The notes beneath the pieces are model-generated. The model saw only the letters and a program-made list of their open reading frames with translations. It did not search any database and was not told the DNA's origin. The translations under genes were made by a program, and so were the position numbers. From Aspidiotus rigidus (Eukaryota; Arthropoda; Insecta; Hemiptera; Diaspididae), in assembly GCA_035079385.1 (NCBI GenBank), contig JAVHKY010000018.1:2914001-2978000 (forward strand): a DNA stretch of 64,000 bases, given 5' to 3'. Positions 34,474-45,025 of the stretch are shown here, piece by piece. Positions within the stretch are counted from its first letter, which is position 1. The number at the start of each line of letters is the position of its first letter.

Positions 34474-34688
34474 ATAGGGCTTTTCCATGTCGGCGCATTG
34501 CATATACGTATTCTCCTACGTGTTATCGAAATGGTGGTGTTTCTAACATTGCTCTTATGGCAAACTACTCCACGATGAAAATGAGTATGCAATCCAGCAA
34601 CACCCATAAGAGCAATGTTAGAAATAGTACCATTTCGATAACACGTAGGAGAATACATATGCAATGCGCCGACATGGAAAAGCCCTAT
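34474..34688. mobile_element. Large foldback MITE with ~86-bp arms
   Basis: Left arm 34474-34560 (ATAGGGCTTTTCCATGTCGG...) and right arm 34604-34688 (...CCGACATGGAAAAGCCCTAT) are nearly perfect complements around a 43-nt loop. The loop holds CCACGATGA, related to the GATGACAC motif that fills 34365-35140. Confidence 0.85.
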
Positions 34689-34945
34689 TAGTTGTATATT
34701 TTTTTCAGAAATTGTGATTAACCATTTTCAGATGATAAAATTTGTTGCAAGTAGAATTATTCAACGTTTCACTTTTGGGATAAATTATTGAGCTGGGTAA
34801 ATGAAATAAATATGGAACGACGTGTATTCATGAGTTCTATATCATTTGAATCATTTAGCCAAGGATTATCTTCTTTCTTTTGAACAATATCGCAAATATA
34901 TTTCTTTTTGGTCTTAGTGCCTCGATGACACACACTCCCCGATGC

Positions 34946-35100
34946 CACGATGACACGTATAAAATGCATACATGTTGAAGTTGCCACGACGACACAGGAA
35001 ATGATTTGAGTAAGGTGTGTGAATGTGGCAGTATCCAAATCATTTTCTGTGTCGTCGTGGCAAATTCAACATGTATGCATTTTGAATGGGTGTCATCGTG
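34946..35100. mobile_element. Foldback element with CACGATGACAC ends
   Basis: Arms 34946-35007 and 35037-35100 are complementary over about 62 bp (CACGATGACACGTATAAAAT... / ...GGGTGTCATCGTG). Each arm contains a second internal copy of the terminal word (CCACGACGACACA). Additional isolated copies of (C)CACGATGACAC lie at about 34363, 34921 and 35135, suggesting that the element belongs to a larger GATGACAC-rich repeat. Confidence 0.8.
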
Positions 35101-35139
35101 ACAACCCTATATGTCATTGTGGCAAGTGGAGTTGCCACG

Positions 35140-37125
35140 ATGACACAAAAAAGGATTTTTTTTTTTGAAAATTTCACACTCTTCTAGTGAGTGGATCTCC
35201 TGGCGAATTCTACCACAATTGTAAAAAAGTGTGAATTTAATATGACAATTTTGATAATGAGCTAGAAAACAAAATTTCAATCGTTATGAGCAAAAATGTG
35301 AAAATTGTGTCAACGTGGCAACCTTACTCTACGAATATCTACAATAACAGGCAGGTTTATTTCAAAGCCGTTATCTATAATTATGATGTTGAAAATTGTG
35401 AAAAGAAATTTCCTCCGGCAAATTGTAGACGTGGGCTTATCCCACACGGTGTGAAACACCAAGAATGAAAAGGAACAAAGTGAAACACGCAAGAACATAG
35501 GTACAAATAGTGAAAATGATACGCGAAGAGCGAAGAGCGAATGAAAGAAAAATAAATTGTACCGCAAATTGCGAAAAGTCGGAGGTAAAATCGATTCGTA
35601 CAGCTCCAGTTTTTCAGTTCTCTGCTCTAACAGTGGTACGTTGAAAATTTGAGAAAGGAACGTGGGTGGTACTGTCGTTGGCTGCGTATTCAAAAACGCA
35701 CTCGAGAAAAACGAATGTTTGCGTGACCCGCTTCTCGTTGCTCTTCCTCCCGCGCTCGACTTTTCACATTCGTTTTCTAAATTCAAAATTTACACAGTAT
35801 AACTTATTTTGTAGCAGCGAAATGATGAGAGAACAATCTATCGCTTCGAGGTAATTGTTCACCGACAGTATACAGCGAAAGTTGTTTAAAATAATTGCCT
35901 GTAAGTTCGTGTTTGCTTGCGTACAAAACGCCGAGAACTCTTTACCATGTTTGTATTTACCTCAGTCTTTCTTAATTTTGAAACACTTTTTCTGATGTCA
36001 TGTTACGAACTCAAAATAGGTGGAAAAAATCTTTACCACATTGCTTTTGAGCAATCATGAAAATTATCAAAAACTTTTTGTTAGGAAGAAGAAAAAACCA
36101 ATTACTAATCGCCTCATGGCGATCGATTTTCAGAAAGCTCCTGATAAAATTGACCCGCTAAATCTTATCGCATACTATTTAGGAATTCTTCGGATCATGA
36201 GTGTAGGCATTGTGAAAAATGGCAGCATGTTACACTCGAAAGCTCTCCTTCAAGACTGTTCGGATTCCCATCGAGGTCACCATTAGGCTGTAAATTGACC
36301 CAGACATATTCATGGTTTACTGAGCAGATATCCTTACAACTCCGTGACACACTCAGTGCCAATAGTCGTGCGCCTTGAGCAGAATGAGAGTTCCAACTGT
36401 GCTAACACGAAAAAGTTCGACAAAGCTGCTTAGGCTTTGTTCCGTTACTTTATCTACGGAGAAGTTTTTGAATTCGTGAGATCTTCTGAACAGCTTTCAG
36501 TTCCTATAGTGAATTCGGAACCACGATAGTGCTTTTTCCATCCTTACTTTGAGTCACTATCATTTTCTTTCGCACTTTCTGGAACAAAATTCCAAAAATC
36601 GCAACCTCATACAAGAGAATAGCTCGTTTACGAACGTGGGGTGTTCAAACTTTCTACTCGCTGGCGACGAAAATTCTGCCTGACTTGTAGGCCTACGCAT
36701 TTCATATTGAAAATTAATATCGTCGGAATTTCATCCTTCCTACTCTCTTTAGAATCCACAACCATAAAAATAATTTCTTTTTGTTGTTCATCTTTCGTCT
36801 TACTTCGAGAAATTGTGCGATACAGAGTGAGACTTATTTCGCCGAACAGTTCTTGACTCAGAAGAACGCAGAGAGCCCACGGCTTCCGGTTCGGATTTGT
36901 TTCGAGCGACTCTTTTTCTAACTAAATTAAGGGTTATACCCTAAACAAATTTCGAACTGAAGGATGAAAAAGAGTAAAAATCTAAAGTACGGAGTGCGTC
37001 GAGCGCATATCCAGAGCCAATTTCTAGTGGAATCTCGATAAAAATTTAGGTGGCATAGCTCTCTATGTATCTCCTTCTTTTCGCTGTTCAGCGTAATAGT
37101 GATTTTTTCTAACGGGGAAACTCGC
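35140..37125. other. No gene recognised
   Basis: The longest frame (35310-35786 minus, 158 aa) is hydrophobic and compositionally biased, with no domain, splice or polyadenylation support. Confidence 0.45.
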
Positions 37126-37129
37126 TGTC

Positions 37130-37400
37130 TGTTTTGTCTGGGGATGAGACATCCTCAGAAAAGCGTCTGCTTCCGACTTTGATGACGTCATCAACCTGAT
37201 TTAGATTGGTTATGTTGCATAGAAGGGGGATATCCTCAGAATACGTCCATGTCCGACTTAGATGTCGTCATCAACCTAAATTAGTTAAGGTTCCATGAGT
37301 TTGATGACGCAATCAACTTATGACGTCATCAACCTAGGTTAGAAATAGGTTACGTTGCTTAGAAAAATTCGTCTAGGCTATATTATAAGATTAGATTACA
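37130..37400. repeat. TGACGTCA-containing repeat
   Basis: Two local sub-repeats (ACATCCTCAGAA...GATGACGTCATCAACCT and ATATCCTCAGAATACGTC...GATGTCGTCATCAACCT) plus a third, TATGACGTCATCAACCT. The block ends TTGCTTAGAAAAATTCGTCTAGGCTA, a tail shared with the tandem repeats at 44371-45025. Confidence 0.65.
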
Positions 37401-38400
37401 GGAATTTTTCTGAGCTAGATCATAAGACGATATAGATTTGGCGAAAGATATAACCCATTTTATCTGTTAGATTTTTGTAGACTCAGCATGCGTTTCCAAG
37501 GGAGGAAACAAAAGAAAAATGAAGTAGATGAAGAACTAGAGGAAAAAATGGCTTCTTTGTCCAGAGAAAGGTATGCACAATAGAAAGAGACGATATAGGG
37601 ATGGTGCCATATTACTCAATCATACTCAAGGACTATGGCTCTGAACTCTTAGTTGGTGAGGGGTACACAAATTGCGTTTCTAAAAATCCAAGGCTAGAAA
37701 ATGAAATAGGAAAATTGCATCTGGGAAAACTAAAGGCCATAACCGAGCTTGGATTTAGAATAAGGGAAGAAGGCAGCTGCCTAATTTTTGATAGCGCGGC
37801 AAAGTTTTCCCAATCTCTTTTTTCTTAATTCTAAGAGAAATGAAAAAGAGAAATTTTGCCTTCAAACGAGCATGCTGCAAGCGGTGTTGAATATATGCAA
37901 TCTGTTGAGCCAACATATGACGTAAATGAGGCAGTAGGTTTTGAATTACCTACAGTGCCTAGAAGAATGAATCCACTCTTGGCCATAGCCATAAAGTGAA
38001 GTTATCATATTGCAACCCAATGGAGTTATTTCGATTCACATACCACAGTGACTAATTGAGTAGTAAAATGATTCAAGTTAAAACTTCTTGTTTTTGCGAT
38101 CGATGCGTCAGACACAGGAATTTCTTTTATTAACCTCAATTCTCTCATTCTCCCTTCCTTTCTCTCTTGAAGTCGCAATCTGGCTGACCACAATTTGATC
38201 ATAATTTTTTGGTTTTTTAGTTTGCAATTCAACCATCTTTCATGAGGCACAATTTGACTATTGAATTACCTTGAAGGGAACTCAAGTTGACTATTCCTCC
38301 GCAATTTGATATCATCGAGCTGGTGAACTTCCTCCAAAAACGCCAGTTCTACCCTCTAGTGAAGAAAAGTGACTAGGAACAGGTCACTTCGATGCTCAAT
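37401..38400. other. Unassigned region with an unrecognised 75-aa ORF
   Basis: The plus-strand ORF 37601-37828 and the preceding open stretch (37487-37590, lysine/glutamate-rich) look more protein-like in composition than their surroundings. No family is recognised and a stop separates the two, so a decayed captured or transposon-encoded sequence is possible. Confidence 0.25.
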
Positions 38401-38407
38401 CAAATCG

Positions 38408-38551
38408 ACTTACCCAGTTTCGTGCTGGCACACATTTTTTAGTCGGAGGGCCGGGTATCCAGCTCGTCGGACCCTCGAAAACTTTTATGGTCAAATTTTC
38501 GAGAAATTTCTCGCGGGCCTCACAAAAACCTTCGTGGGCCTTTTTGGCCGG
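38408..38551 (-). repeat. GC-richer dispersed repeat, minus copy
   Basis: Reverse-complement copy of 33420-33550, about 5 kb away, with many substitutions and small indels; words such as GACGAGCTGGATACCCGGCC on the minus strand are conserved. Confidence 0.75.
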
Positions 38552-41500
38552 AAACCGGAAGACATTGACCTCAGTATATCGTCAATTGAGTTCGTCCGAA
38601 TTTCGACTGCGAATTAGATTTCAACTCGAGATTGACCTCTATTTTTCCAACATTTTTCAAGTCTTTGGGTTGCATTTGCAACTTTATTTGAATTTGAATT
38701 GAATTTTAACTCTTACCCTATTTTGTGGTACCTATCCAAGATCTCGTATTCAAAACATTTTTGCAATATGGTGAAACGACTTCCAAAGTTGAACTTATAA
38801 AACTATGACCACAATCATTGTACAACGATTCTTTTGGTCTTAAAACACTCGAAGGAACAATTTTTTGAAAAATGAAATGACTTGAATCTGAGAAAATTTT
38901 TGAGATCCCAAAAGGCTCAAATTACATTCAATCTTATGATTTTATTCGCGGGTGCACGATGTTTGTGTCCTCAAACAATGAAAGAAGATCGAGAGAGGAT
39001 TTCCCCGAGACATGAAAAACGTCAACCACATTGCGCCGCCACAGCTGCAATACAGACCTGGCAATTCTGAGAAAGAACCTTCAATGTGACTCGAGAAGAA
39101 TCTCCTTCTACAGAGGACAGTGGGCAGATCATTGGGAAAGACGTAAGTTTAGTTAAGATATTTGAAGAAAAATCGGATCATTTTTTTTGAATTATTTTCT
39201 AGATTTATATTTTTTCATCGTTTTAAATAACTGGGAGAATTTTCACTTTCACAAGCAACATAGTTGAAATACTTTTTTATCTAATTAACCCAGCACTCAA
39301 AAATCTAGGTACTCTCAAACTCTCAATGATAGTGCAAAATAAACAGCCGAGATGTTTTCTCTCTGATTCGCTAAGTATTTCACAGAAAATTGCGACAACG
39401 CTGCGATACAAAAACAGAAAGAAAGAAAAAAAAGAGGAAAAACATGGAGAGCCAATGACGAAGGTTTTATTCGAGTTCCACGCAATCGTACATTTAGTCA
39501 TCCAATGATACTCGAATGGTATAGAAATGCCTTTATAGAAACGACGTGGAAAATACACGCGAAATGAAACACAGAAATCCTACAAACGGCGCAAATAAGT
39601 TACCGCATTCGAAATGAAATAAAAAGGGGCGATGCTCGTTTGCCATTCGTCGGGTTCGTGAAAAGCGTGCCCCGCATTTTCGCGTCCTATCCGTTTTCCC
39701 CAGCAATCGAAATCCGAACGACGGAATATAGCGTGTATACGCGAGAGAAATTACGAAATACCAACATTATACGACGACGCTTCACTCGTAAACCCTCTTC
39801 TAGTGTGCGAACGCGTAAAAATTCGATATCCACTTCTACGTTAAACCATTCTATATTGCAATCCAGAAAATAAGAAAGAGGCGAGAAAGAAATGGATAGA
39901 GAGAGCGGCTTGGGGGACGAGAAAGAGAAAAACGAGGCAAATAAGGCAAAAATTGAAGAAAACCTAAACAATGGAAGCCACCTTCTATTGATCGAATTGG
40001 CAAAACAGGCGTGTTTCTCGTTGTGCCCCGAAGTGAGAGTTTCAGCTATACCGCCGTATTCTCGCTATTTTACAGCACAGTCTGAAAACATCCAACTCGC
40101 TAACCGGAAGTGTTACAGCTTGATGTCATTTATTTTCTGCGATTTCGAGCGAATAAAACTGCTAAAAATTTATGGTCTCCTAGCAGCGGTTCGAAGCGAA
40201 CTACGCCAGCTTCGATTTATAGTTCGCATTACTACTCGTACTACTCGGCCGTTTGGAGGGTAGCCGATGCAAACGCCCGTCACGGCGCTATGTGTCACTG
40301 CTTCTTTGCATCGAAGGCGATGAATTTCAAGGCCCTGACGAAAACCTTATACACTACACACATTCAGAAAAAACACCAATTGTCGTAGTTAGAATTAAAA
40401 TAAGATAACAAAATTAAAAAAGGTAGAAAGCAGGTACGTACATGTAGGAGGATTGATAACGAGAACCATGGTTCACGATATTACGGTTTGTACTGACACC
40501 ATCTTCAAATTGTACTCAAATTTTTCCACAATATGTTCCCAAAAAGCTACTCTTGTAAATTTTTATCAGTAAGGATTGACGATCAGCTTTCCTCTTTCAC
40601 CAGCCGCTTCAAAATGACGTCTTCAGGAAGAGTTCGGAGTGTCCCTTTCTTCGTTGTAGTGCACTAATGTATCATAGTTTTTTCTTCTCTTGTACAGTGC
40701 CTCTTCATGAACAATTTAAGTGACTCGATACAGGTTTTGAACTTTCGAAAAGCCACGAAATTTCTCTAAAATAATCTGAATAATATTTCAGCAAGGAGCT
40801 GCCTCGAAAAATGTTTGATTCAAATCCCTATGGAAGAGAGATTTTGAAGCCATTACATCTCCCTAGTGTCTACCAAATAGACCTGTCATCTCTCAGGGTT
40901 AGCTCATCCTCTGTCAGAACATTATCTTAGGATCTCCGCTTGATATACATAGCTCAAAGTTTGAATTTTAATAGGGGATTTTTGTTCTGTAGAAATTCAT
41001 CTGAAAATTTTCGCCGTCCCTCATCTGTTGTCCATTGGAATATTTTTGAAGGGGAACAAAAGCCGCTGTTTGCAACTTTGAATCGAAAACGTCCGCGTCC
41101 GTCCTTTGTGACATCATTAGAAACCGTGGCCTTATTTAAGGATTGTTTGGATTTGACGTGTTCACAAGAAAAAGTAAAGGTAGGAGTCGCGTATTTCCGA
41201 CTCAGAGGTGCATGGTCAACTTTCTTATCTCCGTACTTCCTTGTGAATACGTTCAATACAAAAATTTCTGTCAAGTTGTCCCCTTTTGGCTACTCTGGAC
41301 ACCTCTTTGTGGCATTAGCTCCCTCATGTGGCCTTTGCGCCAACCATTCACACGTTGGAACATGTGTAATCAAGTTGGAATACAGCGATATTTTTTGCAG
41401 TGCTGGTGGCAGAGCGTTTTGAGTTGAAGATATTTGATGAAGAAGCGCAAAGTTCAAACCTTGTCGCTGGTAGGGCAGGAAATATCCGTATTTTCAACTT

Positions 41501-42790
41501 TTTTATCTCTTATTCGAGAATTTAAAAAAAACGAGCTCCGATCTCTAAAGTCTTCGGGAAATGAAATCGGTTACTATTAAACTCATGGCAAAAGCCAATC
41601 ATGGGAAATCGGACATTGCACAGAAATGAGTTTTTAGAGCTTTTGCTCTTCAAGTATTACCACCAGCACTCTTATCTTGGCTGACCATGCCAGAACCATC
41701 AAACATACCCCAGCCGTCGACATCACTAAATCTGGATCCTGAATCGACATCACCAATTTGGCCACAGGTTGTGGAAGCGTCAGGAAAAACGCTGTTTCAG
41801 TGAACCTTTATCACATCTACTGTCCACAAAAAAGCAGAAGTCAGAGTTACTTCTTCCAAAATGCTACCATCAAATTTGAATATTTGATCAAAAGAAAACC
41901 GACTTTCGCCAGTGATTCAATTTTTAAAGTATGCGCCTAGGCTGATCGCACGACAACTCGTTTTTCCAGGCTGGTTTCGGCCGGTGTAGCCTATGAACGG
42001 CAGAATAATCAGCCACCTACTTGACTATCTCGACAGGAGTGTCACAACTTTTTATCATGAACCAGACCTGGACCAAGGTATGAACGAGATCATGCGTTTT
42101 CGCGAAAATAAAACGAGCATATTTTTAAGAAGCTGACTCTCATTCAAACGCTCCAATTGAAGCTCACTGGCTTTGCCCAGGTGGAGTTCATACGTGAAGG
42201 TCTTGACGCAATTACATCTCCTATTTATTAAGTTGTATAATTTTGAAGAATAAACATCTCTTGAAATAACCTTAACCGAAACTGAGATTACCACAGAGAT
42301 TAGCTGGAAACAGATGTGTTATGATTATGAGATTGCTACGCACTCTTGACTTCAGGTTTCAAATATTGGATTTGGTAATTGAAGAAGCTGCGTTTATCTT
42401 TGCACACAGCCATACTTACTGACATCAACGGTGTCCCATCATTAAAATCAAGAGAAATTTCCTTTAATTTCACAGGTTTGAAGGTCAACATTCTGGTGCG
42501 GGAACATTGCTCAAACTGAGTCTCTCTAATATATTCGGTTGAGCACCTTATTCACGGCCATCTTGACTGACAATGACGTCCTCGTCATTAAGAAAAACCA
42601 TTCGGTCATTCTGACTACAAATGTATCTATCTTGTTTTGAATTCTGCTGAAATGGTATTGAGCTGGCTCTGGTCCATTTCCAGCTTAGGTCAGTCCAGAA
42701 ATACATCTGGTTACATTATTTGTCAGTAAACGCTTTTCATGTCCTGCGTTCAAAGGAAGTTCTTTAAAATAATATGTTTCTCAGTGAAGA
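38552..42790. other. No gene recognised; CpG-richer patch at 39600-40300
   Basis: 39600-40300 is richer in CG dinucleotides than its flanks and has overlapping frames (39640-39873 plus, 39892-40263 plus) without a known domain. It might be a promoter/5' exon region or an unmethylated remnant. The 160-aa frame at 40940-41422 contains the repeat word AAACGTCCGCGTCCGT also seen at 44895, so it is repeat-derived. A strong short palindrome GAACCATGGTTC lies near 40460. Confidence 0.35.
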
Positions 42791-42794
42791 AACC

Positions 42795-43145
42795 AAGAGG
42801 GTTGATATCATTTTTGACCAAAATTTCCTGTCAATTTCTGGGCAGATATCCCTGGAACATATCTTGGTCCATTTTCAGTCGATTTGTCCTCAACATCTAC
42901 CAATATTTTATCTCCCTTTTTCGATCTAAAATGGATATTATTGAATGAGCCGGAGTTGAAGGGTTCCTCATAATTACGAGATATTTCAAGTTAAATCAAA
43001 GAAAAATACAGTCACGTAACGGATTTCGTAACGTGACTGCATTTTTCTTTTATTCAACAGTGAGCCACACAGTCACTATCAATTTTGACCAAAATTTTCA
43101 GTCGATTTCTGGACAGATATCCCTAGAGCATACGTTGGAAGCTAC
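42795..43145. repeat. Diverged direct duplication flanking a perfect hairpin
   Basis: About 42810-42872 and 43082-43140 share TTTTGACCAAAATTT, then CAGTCGATTTCTGG-CAGATATCCCT and GAACATA-TTGG. Between them, 42999-43020 and 43028-43049 form a 22-bp stem with one mismatch (CAGTCACGTAAC / GTAACGTGACTG) and a 7-nt loop, probably a tiny foldback insertion. Confidence 0.65.
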
Positions 43146-43238
43146 GGAATGAATCGCAAACTCTCAGACCAAAATTGCATTCGTCTCAATATAAACCTGC
43201 TTTAACGTGATTGCTATCTTCATTCTTCTCTTCTCCCA

Positions 43239-43514
43239 CCCGGTAAACAATCAGAAGCCCTCTGAAGCCCCTGGGAAAAACTACCCTCTGAAGCCCTCAT
43301 TTGAAGCCCTGTTTATTCCCTGTTCCCCTCTTCCTTCCCTATTGAATCCTTCATGAAGCCCTCAAATATAAAGGGCTTCAGGGACACAAAAAGGAAACAG
43401 GGCTTAATTTGGGAAAAACTACCCTTTTAATTCCCATTTGAAGCCCTGTTTCCTTTTTGTGTCCCTGAAGCCCTTTATATTTGAGGGCTTCAAGTGGGAA
43501 CAATGTTTACCGGG
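43239..43514. mobile_element. Foldback DNA element with CCCGGTAAAC termini
   Basis: Terminal inverted repeats CCCGGTAAACA.T (43239) and A.TGTTTACCGGG (43514). Inside, 43354-43405 and 43441-43492 form a perfect 52-bp inverted repeat, itself built from GAAGCCCT / AGGGCTTC words. GAAGCCCT also recurs through the left half (43254-43315). It is 276 bp with no coding capacity. Confidence 0.8.
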
Positions 43515-44370
43515 CACTTGAGGAAGGCTTAGATATAGACTGGTTTTCACCGTCGTGAGTGGTCTAAATATAGGAGACCGTTTTATGGCACCTCTATTGC
43601 CCAGAAATTGACCGATCTTTCTCATCAGAAGTGGTATACGTAATTATGGTAGTCTGTTGGCACTGATTGAATATTGACTATGAGAGACAATTTTATGTCG
43701 TCAAAATTCCCCGAAATCGATTGTTTTTTGGATCAAAAATGGTCGAAATGTAGTCAACTGCTGAGGAAGTTATAATCATTTTATGGTATACCTACATCAC
43801 CTACAAATCGAATAATTTTTTCAGTCAAAATTTCGTCCAAGTTGGTTTGAATCTGGTCTAAATATGGTAGGTAAGAGCCAAGGTAACAAATCGACTGAAG
43901 AAGTTGGTCTATTACTGGTCACTCATCAACGCCACTGCGCTCAGTCTATTTTTGGTCGATATTTTCTCAAAATTGACTGAGATATTTGGTCGAACTGGTT
44001 TATCGGACTTATTCATGGAGAAAAAATTTATTAATCTCACAACGTCGTTTACTATCGGTTGTTTGGATAGGTCCTTAGTTTGGACAGTCGGTTCAATTTG
44101 ATATAATATTACTTCTGGTCGAATGTCCCAGCTCCTATTTCTAATGAGTTTAGTTTATGAGGTACCAATTCATTGACATAGTGAATACACTGGATCAAGC
44201 TGATAACGTTCTGTATGAATCTGAGGTTGTTAGTCCTGAAAACAGAAAGCAAAGTACATAAGAAGGAAGCGTTCATACGGCTGATTTCTTTTCAGATGTG
44301 GTAGTGAACAAGAAAAATTCAGTGTCTGAGTTCTCACGACAGCTTTTTTAGCGGGAGCCCGCTATTCGTT
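43515..44370. other. No gene recognised
   Basis: Spacer with scattered TTGGTC(G/T)-type words, for example TATTTTTGGTCGATATTTTC. No protein-like ORF. Confidence 0.4.
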
Positions 44371-45025
44371 TTGTTAGGCGGTCATTTTCAGAAAACTTCC
44401 ACGTTCGTTCACTTATGACGTTATCATTTTCGGGGAATTGTCTAGGGCCTAGAATTTTCTTGGTCTGCGTTCGACCTTGATTGTTGTGTTACCTTGCATA
44501 GAAAAATTTGTCTAGGCTAAATAAAGCAATGGGATGGGACCCGTTATACATTTTGTTGGGGGTCATTTTCAGAAAACGTCTGTGTCTGTGAAGTTATCAT
44601 TTTTGAGGGAATGTCGAGGGATTAAGGCTCTCCCACACTGGCGCGATATCCAAGCGGTAAGCCGAAGCGGTGCGTTAGCGGTAGGTTGCGATCGTTCGCA
44701 TTTCACCGCACCGCTAACGCTACCGCGCGGCGTTAACGCGCCAGTGTGGGAGAGCCATTAGAATTTTTGCAATCGAATTGGATGACGTCATCGATTATTA
44801 TCTTAGGTTACGCTATACCGGTATTGCACAATTTGTAATAGAATCTATGTCTGGTTATTGGGACTTTCCTGTTATTGGGGGTTATTTTCAGAAAACGTCC
44901 GCGTCCGTTCATTTGTGACGTCATCATTTTCGGAAAATTGTCTAGGGCCTAGAATTTTCTTGATCTGTCGACCTTGATTCTTATGTTACCTTGCATGGAA
45001 AAATTTGTCTAGGCTAGATAAAAGC
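44371..45025. repeat. Three tandem units of the TGACGTCA-type repeat
   Basis: Unit starts near 44371, 44551 and 44871. Each carries GG-GTCATTTTCAGAAAAC, then a TGACGT-ATCATTTT word, GGGCCTAGAATTTTCTTG, ACCTTGATT and GAAAAATTTGTCTAGGCTA (the middle unit is truncated). The middle unit is interrupted by the MITE at 44636-44756. The family also occurs at 37130-37400. Confidence 0.8.
44636..44756. mobile_element. MITE with GGCTCTCCCACACTGGCGCG termini
   Basis: Perfect 20-bp terminal inverted repeats at 44636-44655 and 44737-44756. The interior is GC-rich with further self-complementarity (AAGCGGTGCGTTAGCGGTAG / CACCGCACCGCTAACGCTAC words). Flanking ATTA on both sides suggests a short target duplication. 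It is inserted into one unit of the 44371-45025 array. Confidence 0.85.

Noticed and set aside
40940..41422. 160-aa plus-strand ORF as a gene
   Set aside because: Contains words of the TGACGTCA-type dispersed repeat, has an overlapping frame on the other strand, and lacks recognisable motifs.
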